Source: Acetobacter sp. (GTDB taxonomy: Bacteria > Pseudomonadota > Alphaproteobacteria > Acetobacterales > Acetobacteraceae). From it: a stretch of 64,000 nucleotides of DNA. The DNA lies in contig NZ_JAKVME010000002.1 of assembly GCF_022483985.1 (NCBI RefSeq), positions 186,001-250,000 of the forward strand. Reading direction: 5' to 3'. Shown in pieces: positions 57,471-64,000 of the stretch; position 1 is the first letter of the stretch, and every line of letters starts with the position of its first letter. The notes beneath the pieces were generated by a model. That model was not told where the DNA came from, searched no databases, and saw only the letters and a program-made list of their open reading frames with translations. Made by a program: the position numbers and the translations under genes.

Positions 57471-59684
57471 TCACGCTTCAGACAGCACAGGCTCACGTGG
57501 CGCCGAAGTCTTCATTGCTTCCAGACGATTGCCAGCAGCGCAAGTTTTCAGGATACGCACCGCTTTTTCTGCAATTATACTTCCGGCTTCCAGAGGCGGC
57601 AGACCACCGTCATAGATGTTCGAGATGACGGAATATTCGTAGCTCATGTCACTGTTGCCGCTATAGGCGCGTGCTTTTGCAAGCGACTCTTCATCGGCAA
57701 GCCGGTAGGCGAAGTAGGCCGACATGCTGCGGGACGCCCTTGCGTCTCCACCCGGTCGTTCTCCAATCAGGCTGATGACGAGCTTCGGCTGGAGCAGTTC
57801 GCCAACGGCTTCTGCGACCTTGACCCGCCCGAAAGGCAGAAGAATGGGTTGTCCGACAGACAGACCGTGCGCGAGCAGACCATCCAGCAATATAGGCAGA
57901 AGGTCGGGAATGTTGTGATGAATGGCTTCGGCGCTCAGCCCGTCGGAAACGACGATCTGTACGTCCATGCCTTCCGGAGCAAGGTCGACGATGCATTCTT
58001 TATCGAGATAAGCGCCAATATCGGGATTGCCGAGATGTGTCTGTTTGTCGGATGCGCGGGTTTTCAGGCGTCGGAATGTCAGATCGGGCAGACGCGCCTC
58101 ATCAAGTTCGGCGGCGATGGCCTGCCGTCCGATGGCAAGATTGGCGCGGATTTCGCGTGAGACGTGATTGGCGGGTCTCGGGCCGGCGGAATCAAAGCCG
58201 TAAGCGGCGGGGACACGCTCCAGAAGGCGGTCGAATTCAGACTCCGAACCGCAGAAGATGCGGGGATTGCCCCAGTTCGGTCCGCGCTCGATCGTGCCGT
58301 CTTCCATCTCCGTGAAGATGCCACGCGTTTTCGCCCACGCGAGATACTCCGCCGCTGGCCGCGCATTGTGAATTTCACGCAGTGTCTGGTCATCGTGACC
58401 GGATGTGTCGAAATAGGCGAGCATGCGATCGACTGTCAGAAACACGTCCATGAAGTAGTTCGCACCAGCCGCCGCCAGCAGTTCGGTGGCGATCTGATGG
58501 CCTTCGATCGAGATGTCGGAATGCATGGTGTAACAGGGGGCCATGCCCATCGGGAGGCCCATCAGTTTGCCCATGAAATGATCCTGTAAGTTTGAAAGGA
58601 TCATCTCGATATTGTCGAGATGGGTCTCGGGGCCGATGAAGCCCGTTACATTGTTGACCATGAAGGGGTCATACCGGCGGGCGAGGCCGTAACACAGCGC
58701 CTCGCAGGTGGTCATGTCCATGTCTTCATGCTTGGCGTAGGTCAGTTCGCTGCCCTGTCCGGTCTCGAAGTACATGAACTGGCTTGTCGTTTCACGAAGC
58801 GGCCCCTGTGTGGCCATCAGATGATAGGCTTCATCGAGAAGATCGACGGTTACATCGAACTCGTCCGTCAGGGTGCGTTCGGTGCCAGCCAGACTCTGGA
58901 ACAGGATTTCCAGAGGCGCGCCATCCTGTAGACTGGCCATCTGGGTTTTCATGTGCGCCAGAACGCAGATCTGGGTGGGCGCTCCTGTCTCACGACGTAG
59001 ACGGTCGAGATGGGTCAGTAGAGCCGTCACGTTCTCGACGGTGTCGATGGAGGGGTTGATACCCAGCAGTGCGTCGCCCGAGCCCATGGAAAGTCCCGTG
59101 TAGACAAGCGCGGATACACAGGAGAGATCGTCGGTTGGATGATTGGGCTGAAGCCGTGAGGACAGGGTGCCTTGCGCACCGACCAGAGTGCGGGCCTGCG
59201 CCGAACGCTTGGCTTTGCGCGCCACGAGAATCAGCTCGTGTACATCCATCAGCTTGGCGAGAGCCGCTGCCATCACGCCGGTAAGACCTCGCCCCAGACG
59301 GCGGACTTCAGGGGCTGCGGCCCGGAGCAGCAGATCCTTGAGTTCGCCGACTGTCAGCGTGGCGATGGTTTCGAACGCCTCCCGGTCAATGTCGTAATTC
59401 ACCCGCATGATGGAATCTATGCGTCCATCGGTGGTGGTGAGTGGGTGGTCATGGATGTGCTGTAGCGTCAGACCGGAGAGGATGGCGCGTGCGGCCTCCC
59501 GTGTCATTTCATCCGCCGCAGTCAGAGCGGCCATACGGTCACCGGCCTTGGAAATGTCGGCGGCTCCCAGAAGCGCTTTCAGTCCATGAAAGGTGAAGGC
59601 GCGATCCATGAGACTGATTGTGTAGTCCTCATCGGGAAGGGGCGCTGGTACTGCAATGTCCGCGAGAGAAGTCAGCGTAGCCAT
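57471..59684 (-). CDS. eutBC: Fused ethanolamine ammonia-lyase, EutB-EutC
   Basis: This protein of about 737 residues joins the two subunits of the adenosylcobalamin enzyme that turns ethanolamine into acetaldehyde and ammonia. Residues 1 to about 470 are EutB: NYDIDREAFETIATLTVGELKDLLL, PNHPTDDLSCVSALVYTGLSMGSGDALLGINPS, VNNVTGFIGPETHLDN, LQDHFMGKLMGLPMGMAPCYTMHSD. Residues about 520-725 are EutC: THLGNPDIGAYLD, VQIVVSDGLSAEAIHHN, PFGRVKVAEAVGELL, LVISLIGERPGGDARASRSMSAYFAYR. EutB and EutC are separate genes in well-known eut loci. The ATG at 59684 has GGAG at 9 nt; a Met five codons earlier is possible. The fusion has no frameshift signs. Confidence 0.9.
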   Translation of the reverse strand: MATLTSLADIAVPAPLPDEDYTISLMDRAFTFHGLKALLGAADISKAGDRMAALTAADEMTREAARAILSGLTLQHIHDHPLTTTDGRIDSIMRVNYDIDREAFETIATLTVGELKDLLLRAAAPEVRRLGRGLTGVMAAALAKLMDVHELILVARKAKRSAQARTLVGAQGTLSSRLQPNHPTDDLSCVSALVYTGLSMGSGDALLGINPSIDTVENVTALLTHLDRLRRETGAPTQICVLAHMKTQMASLQDGAPLEILFQSLAGTERTLTDEFDVTVDLLDEAYHLMATQGPLRETTSQFMYFETGQGSELTYAKHEDMDMTTCEALCYGLARRYDPFMVNNVTGFIGPETHLDNIEMILSNLQDHFMGKLMGLPMGMAPCYTMHSDISIEGHQIATELLAAAGANYFMDVFLTVDRMLAYFDTSGHDDQTLREIHNARPAAEYLAWAKTRGIFTEMEDGTIERGPNWGNPRIFCGSESEFDRLLERVPAAYGFDSAGPRPANHVSREIRANLAIGRQAIAAELDEARLPDLTFRRLKTRASDKQTHLGNPDIGAYLDKECIVDLAPEGMDVQIVVSDGLSAEAIHHNIPDLLPILLDGLLAHGLSVGQPILLPFGRVKVAEAVGELLQPKLVISLIGERPGGDARASRSMSAYFAYRLADEESLAKARAYSGNSDMSYEYSVISNIYDGGLPPLEAGSIIAEKAVRILKTCAAGNRLEAMKTSAPREPVLSEA

Positions 59685-59710
59685 GGGAGCAGTCTCCATT
59701 ATCGGTTCGG

Positions 59711-61138
59711 TCAGCTCATGCCGTAGAAGGACACGGGAAACACGATGTTGTGTGGCCGCCCGATACGGACGAAACGGGCGTCGCGGACAGGCATTTCATC
59801 AAGGACCATCAGGTTGACGGGCAGCGTGCCCCAGCGGGTGATGTAACTGCCCAGTGTGTGACCGATATTGTGGTCGGTCAGGATGATCAGCGGGAGTTCG
59901 GACGGCAGCAGGGCTTCTTCCAGTGCGGTCGCGATGCGCTCTCCTGTTGCGCGAATGGTTGCGAGATCCGGAGGCGTGTCGCTGGTCAGTCGCAGGCACA
60001 CGCCAGCGGGATGTCTGCGGGCGATGGTGAGAAGGTTGTTCAGACGACTGACGGAGGTCCGCATATCGAATGTGCCGAGGATCGGGAGATCCCGTAGTGG
60101 CAGGCCAATCTTATCGGAGTGAAAGACCGTCGCGCCTGAGATGTCGGTGCTGTGCATGGTCAGACCGTAAACGGTGGCCCGTCCCTGATTGGCCGGAACG
60201 GCCCGATGCAGATCGCGGGAAAGAAGGGGAGACGCCATGATCCCCCGCGCCAGATCGACCCCGAGATCGCCATAAAGGGCGCGTGGCGGCAGATTCTGTC
60301 CGTTCAGGGTGGCGTAAATCATTTCGCCGACGCCGCCGGAAAAGGTCAGCAGGGTGGAAGGGGGTAGGGACGGGGTGAACGGACAGTCTTCGTGGAGCGC
60401 TCCGCAGGCGCTGCTGAAACTGGCGCGTGATCCTTGGGCGATGTCTTCCAGCGCACGGACATACCAGTGCGTGATACGCTCGATATCCTGCTCGGAAACA
60501 CTATCGCCCGGCACAAGCGATAAACCGAGGTGATCGCACAGGGCGGCGCCAAAGGGCGAGAGTGAGATGAGTGTGGTGCCGTCGCCGCCGAACTGGAAGT
60601 GGCGGGCACCGATAGAGTGACAGCCCGCCGCCATAACCTGTCCGTTCATGCCAAGCGCTGCATTGGTTGTGCCGCCGCCAATATCGAGATTGAGCACGCC
60701 GGTATTGGTTTGGTGCCACGACAGCTCGGCGCATCCCCCCATGAAGGCGAGCCAGGATTCCAGCATGGGGTCGCGCGTCGTGGCGACAACGGCTGCGCCA
60801 ATGCGGGATTCCACGACTTCTGTCAGGGCGATGGCGTTGTCCTGTCGTGCAGCGAGTCCTGTAACGATCGCGCCGCCGGAAAAGATGCTGTCACGATCAG
60901 GCGTGATGGCATCCAGCCAGCTGTCGAGCAATGCGTCGATTGCTTCGATGTCGAGCTGCTGATCGTCCCGAAAAGGAGTGAAACAGGCTTCCGAACGGTA
61001 GCAGAGTTCAGGTTGGTTAAATTCCATGCGACCGGTGACGCAATTCAGGGAGAGACGCGCGTGCGCGGCCATCGCCCGACTAGTTGTCGAACCGAAATCG
61101 AAGCCTGCGAGAAGGACTGTGTCTCCGGCCAAGGTCAT
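59711..61138 (-). CDS. eutA: Ethanolamine ammonia-lyase reactivase EutA
   Basis: This 475-residue protein has the actin/Hsp70-like fold of EutA: LLAGFDFGSTTSRAMAA (phosphate-1), GVLNLDIGGGTTNAALGMNGQVMAAGCHSIGARHFQF (phosphate-2 and adenosine region) and LTFSGGVGEMIYATL. EutA swaps spent cobalamin out of the lyase at the cost of ATP. It lies just upstream of eutBC, 26 nt away, in the same operon. AT-rich sequence with TATAAT on the minus strand upstream of the gene could be an internal promoter. Confidence 0.9.
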   Translation of the reverse strand: MTLAGDTVLLAGFDFGSTTSRAMAAHARLSLNCVTGRMEFNQPELCYRSEACFTPFRDDQQLDIEAIDALLDSWLDAITPDRDSIFSGGAIVTGLAARQDNAIALTEVVESRIGAAVVATTRDPMLESWLAFMGGCAELSWHQTNTGVLNLDIGGGTTNAALGMNGQVMAAGCHSIGARHFQFGGDGTTLISLSPFGAALCDHLGLSLVPGDSVSEQDIERITHWYVRALEDIAQGSRASFSSACGALHEDCPFTPSLPPSTLLTFSGGVGEMIYATLNGQNLPPRALYGDLGVDLARGIMASPLLSRDLHRAVPANQGRATVYGLTMHSTDISGATVFHSDKIGLPLRDLPILGTFDMRTSVSRLNNLLTIARRHPAGVCLRLTSDTPPDLATIRATGERIATALEEALLPSELPLIILTDHNIGHTLGSYITRWGTLPVNLMVLDEMPVRDARFVRIGRPHNIVFPVSFYGMS

Positions 61139-61317
61139 GCTCTGGCCCCTGCGGTATCAGTGGCGGCAACAATAGACTTATCATTATCATACTGCAATGA
61201 AAACCCCGTCGAACGATTGTTTCCGATTATAATATATTCAAAATTTTTCATGATGTTTCGTGTTATTGCGATAGAACTGGAAGCTGGAGTGAGACAAAAT
61301 TTGTTCACCAGAAAGAC

Positions 61318-63306
61318 CTACGAGCCGGGTTGCCGGATCGACTGTCGGATAAAGCGGTCGGAAATCATGCCGATGACCGCTACACATAGACCCGCGACCA
61401 CGCCCTGCCCGACATCAGCTTTGGAAAGGGCGGCGTAAGTGACCTGTCCGAGATCGCGCGTGCCGACAAGCGCGGTGATGACCAGCATTGAAAGCGCCAG
61501 AAGGATCGTCTGGTTGAGGCCCAGAAGCATGTCGGGAAGGGCATGGGGCAGGCGGATGCGTCGGAGAATCTGCCCGCGTGTGCAGCCGGTCATGATCCCG
61601 GCTTCGATAAGGGAAGCCGGCACCTGACTGATCCCGTGCGCCGTGTAGCGGATGGCGGGAGCGATGGCGTAGAGCACGATACCGATCATCGCTGTAAAAT
61701 CGCCGACACGAAACAGCATGACGATGGGGATGAGATAGACGAAGGCCGGGAGCGTCTGGAGCGTGTCGATGAACACTTCCACGCTTTTCATCAGCCAGGA
61801 GCGCTGTATGGCAAGGACTCCCAGCGGCACCCCGAGCAGCATGGCGATCATGACCGATACACCGCAGAGATAGAGTGTGATCATCGCCGGTTGCCACAGT
61901 CCCACGACAGCCATGAAACCGCACATGAGACCCACGGTCAAGGCGAGACGGATGCCCCCCATCCATAGTCCGGCCAGCGTTACGACCGCCACGACCCATG
62001 GCCAGGGCAAGGCGAGCATGAAGCGCTTCACCGGCATGAGGACGTGCAGCAGCATGAAAGTCTTGATCACATCGAGCGGATCGTGAAAGTGGATATTGAT
62101 CCAGGAGACCAGATCATTCCAGAACGGGCCGGTAGAGAGACGTGCGCTGTCGGGATAATGGGCGATCGCTGGCCAGAGGGCGGCAGCGACCCAGAGCAGT
62201 CCTGCCAAGACGAGAGCACCTGTGACAGGAAAGCGCGGGTGTGAGCTTTTGGGGACAGCGCGTCGTGTATCAGGCACAAGCGCCTGTGCGAAACGGTCGA
62301 GCATCACCGCCAGAACCGTGATCGCCAGACCGGCTTCGAGACCACCGCCGATATCAAGCCGTCGCAGAGCGCCAAGTACGTCCCAGCCCAGACCACCCGC
62401 GCCGATCATCGACGCAATAATCACGACATTGAGCGAAAGCATGATGACCTGATTGACCCCCACCATCAGTCCGGGGAGGGCCGTTGGCAGAAGGATACGC
62501 CATGTCATCTGGCGACGGGTGCAGCCTGTCATGCTGCCCAGTGAACGCAACTCGTCAGGCACGCCCTGAATGGCGACAATCGTGACGCGGACCATCGGCG
62601 GGATGGCGTAGATAACGGTGGCGATCATGGCGGAGACAGGGCCAAAGCCGAACAGGATCAACATCGGCAGGAGATAGGCGAAGACCGGCATGGTCTGCGC
62701 GACGTCGAGCAGCGGAGAGAGAAAGCGACCAAAGATGGCCGACCGGACGCACAGAAGTCCGAGCGAGAGACCACCCGCAGCGCTGAGCAGGGCCGCCACC
62801 AGCACGGAGGCGAGCGTGACCATGGCGCTGGTCCATTGTCCGAAGACCACGAGATAGAGAAAGCCGATCGTCATGCCGACGGCAAGACGCCATCCGCGCA
62901 GCGTCCATGACAGGGCCGCGATGGCTATGATCAGGGCGAACCATGGTACGGGAGGAAACAGCATCACGGCTTCCGACCCTTCGCCTTTCAGGATGCCGGT
63001 CGCCAGCACCATGGAGGCCAGTTGCAGAGGCAGATCGAGAAGAAACGAGAGCGCGCGGGTGAAACCGGAAACAGTTAGCGGTCCCAGATGAGCCTCCTCT
63101 GTCAGCCAGTGCATGAAAGCGGAAATCCAGTCCGCCAGTGGCAGACGCCATTCGGTAGGGTATTTCTGCACCCAGCGAGGAAATATGGTGCGCGGCAGTT
63201 CGGCCAGAATGAAGCTCAGAATGATGATGATCAGCCACAGCAGGTGGCGCAGAGTGACCGGCTTGCCGGAAATGATACTGGTCGGGAAGGTCGATACTTT
63301 TTTCAT
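61318..63306 (-). CDS. Tandem-fused ProW-type ABC permease
   Basis: This 662-residue inner-membrane protein is two ProW-type permease domains in one chain. In the first half the coupling-helix block is ELRSLGSMTGCTRRQMTWRILLPTALPGLMVGVN, and in the second half SLIEAGIMTGCTRGQILRRIRLPHALPDMLLGLN; the two match closely. Each half has its own membrane helices (for example LLSAAGGLSLGLLCVRSAIFG and MIAMLLGVPLGVLAIQRS). ProW permeases import quaternary amines; ethanolamine, choline or betaine are possible here. It overlaps the ATPase gene by ATGA and lies 179 nt before eutA. A solute-binding protein is not in the window. Confidence 0.88.
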   Translation of the reverse strand: MKKVSTFPTSIISGKPVTLRHLLWLIIIILSFILAELPRTIFPRWVQKYPTEWRLPLADWISAFMHWLTEEAHLGPLTVSGFTRALSFLLDLPLQLASMVLATGILKGEGSEAVMLFPPVPWFALIIAIAALSWTLRGWRLAVGMTIGFLYLVVFGQWTSAMVTLASVLVAALLSAAGGLSLGLLCVRSAIFGRFLSPLLDVAQTMPVFAYLLPMLILFGFGPVSAMIATVIYAIPPMVRVTIVAIQGVPDELRSLGSMTGCTRRQMTWRILLPTALPGLMVGVNQVIMLSLNVVIIASMIGAGGLGWDVLGALRRLDIGGGLEAGLAITVLAVMLDRFAQALVPDTRRAVPKSSHPRFPVTGALVLAGLLWVAAALWPAIAHYPDSARLSTGPFWNDLVSWINIHFHDPLDVIKTFMLLHVLMPVKRFMLALPWPWVVAVVTLAGLWMGGIRLALTVGLMCGFMAVVGLWQPAMITLYLCGVSVMIAMLLGVPLGVLAIQRSWLMKSVEVFIDTLQTLPAFVYLIPIVMLFRVGDFTAMIGIVLYAIAPAIRYTAHGISQVPASLIEAGIMTGCTRGQILRRIRLPHALPDMLLGLNQTILLALSMLVITALVGTRDLGQVTYAALSKADVGQGVVAGLCVAVIGMISDRFIRQSIRQPGS

Positions 63307-64000
63307 GCGTCGACTGCCTGATCATCCGGACCGATGAGGATGTCGAGCAGCATGGTCCGGTCGATGGCGCCAACGATTTCATCGTTTTCAATGACGGCGA
63401 GAGGCAGGGAAGAGGCATCAAGCTGACGGACAAATGAAATGACCCGGTCTGTTGCGTTGACCTCACCACCAAAAGGACCGGCAGGAGGAGGGGCTGTCAT
63501 GATGGATCGGGCGGTCAGAATATGGGCGCGCGGCGCATCCCGGGTGAAGGCGCGCACATAATCGGTTGCGGGACTGACGAGCAGTTCCTCCGCCGTGCCG
63601 ATCTGCTCGACCTGCCCGTCTTTCATGATGGCGATGCGGTCAGCAACGCGCACGGCCTCTTCGAAATCATGCGTGATGAAGACGATGGTTTTTTTCAGCA
63701 TGCCCTGAAGGCGCATGACTTCGGCCTGCATTTCGCGGCGGATCAGCGGGTCGAGGGCGGAGAAAGGCTCATCAAGGAACCACACGTCAGGATCGCCAGC
63801 AAGAGAACGGGCGATGCCGACACGCTGCTGCTGGCCGCCGGAAAGCTGGGCGGGAAACCGGTGTTCGCGGCCTTCGAGCCCCACCAGACGGATCATCCGC
63901 TGTGCGATTTCCTCGCATTCCGCGCGTGGTCGTCCCTGAATTTCCAGAGGAAAAGCGACGTTGCCGAGCACCGTAAGATGTGGCAGCAGCGCGAAATGCT
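63303..64000 (-). CDS. ProV-type ABC ATPase with CBS domain, N-terminus missing
   Basis: The frame continues past the right edge of the window, so the Walker A part is lost. Visible marks are the signature FPAQLSGGQQQRVGIARSLAGDPDVWFLDEPFSALDPLIRREMQ, the H-loop IVFITHDFEEAVRVADRIAIMKDG, and a C-terminal CBS-type regulatory region (DRVISFVRQLDASSLPLAVIENDEIVGAIDR). These are found in ProV/OpuA ATPases that import compatible solutes or quaternary amines. It overlaps the tandem permease by ATGA and belongs to the ethanolamine operon. Substrate unknown. Confidence 0.9.
   Translation of the reverse strand, partial: HFALLPHLTVLGNVAFPLEIQGRPRAECEEIAQRMIRLVGLEGREHRFPAQLSGGQQQRVGIARSLAGDPDVWFLDEPFSALDPLIRREMQAEVMRLQGMLKKTIVFITHDFEEAVRVADRIAIMKDGQVEQIGTAEELLVSPATDYVRAFTRDAPRAHILTARSIMTAPPPAGPFGGEVNATDRVISFVRQLDASSLPLAVIENDEIVGAIDRTMLLDILIGPDDQAVDA

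Noticed and set aside
63303..64000. Cobalamin riboswitch for the eut operon
   Set aside because: No B12-box-like sequence is seen in the visible part; the operon start is outside the window.

Overview
The window looks like chromosomal DNA of an acetic acid bacterium (Acetobacteraceae, Alphaproteobacteria). The basis is moderate-to-high GC coding sequence, proteins of alphaproteobacterial type, a Hint-domain adhesin of a kind often seen in this family, and NodT-type efflux and GmaS/Mgs/Mgd families. No rRNA, tRNA or CRISPR was recognised. I do not name a genus.

Layout. 1-7651: a partial GT4 glycosyltransferase and an OmpR-type two-component system whose sensor kinase is split by a complete 1291-bp IS5-family element (18-bp terminal repeats, ACCT target duplication). 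Divergent from it is an lptB-lptF-lptG operon. 7971-15087: an RND efflux operon (pump, adaptor, NodT-type outer-membrane factor) with a divergent LysR gene and a palindrome between them. 15800-18760: a secreted AcpA/phospholipase-C-type phosphoesterase and a PKHD-type Fe(II)/2-oxoglutarate hydroxylase. 18852-25351: five overlapping genes encoding three SPFH (HflK/HflC-like) membrane proteins, a CPC-motif P1B-type metal ATPase and a GspC-like periplasmic protein.

25600-35231: a TibC/Aah-type autotransporter heptosyltransferase divergent from a 2620-residue protein. That protein is built of about 1700 residues of strand-loop-strand adhesin repeats, a Hint domain, two small repeated modules and a C-terminal GT4-type glycosyltransferase domain. 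It is the most unusual object in the window. 35232-40124: a junction region with a decayed PIN-toxin fragment, then a mobile-looking module of a small HTH gene divergent from serine recombinase - ParB - RepB-like genes.

40125-64000: an amine-catabolism island. It has a complete N-methylglutamate pathway for methylamine: mgsABC plus gmaS and an Amt transporter on one strand, and mgdABCD plus purU and folD on the other. Two regulators (XRE-cupin and LysR) lie between the two arms, and a 19-bp motif is nearly identical upstream of both. A stand-alone FAD amine oxidase sits to the left. To the right is an ethanolamine operon: ABC transporter with a tandem-fused permease, eutA, a fused eutB-eutC, and a LuxR-type regulator. 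The island would convert methylamine to NH3 plus methylene-THF, with FolD and PurU carrying the C1 unit to formate, and ethanolamine to acetaldehyde plus NH3.
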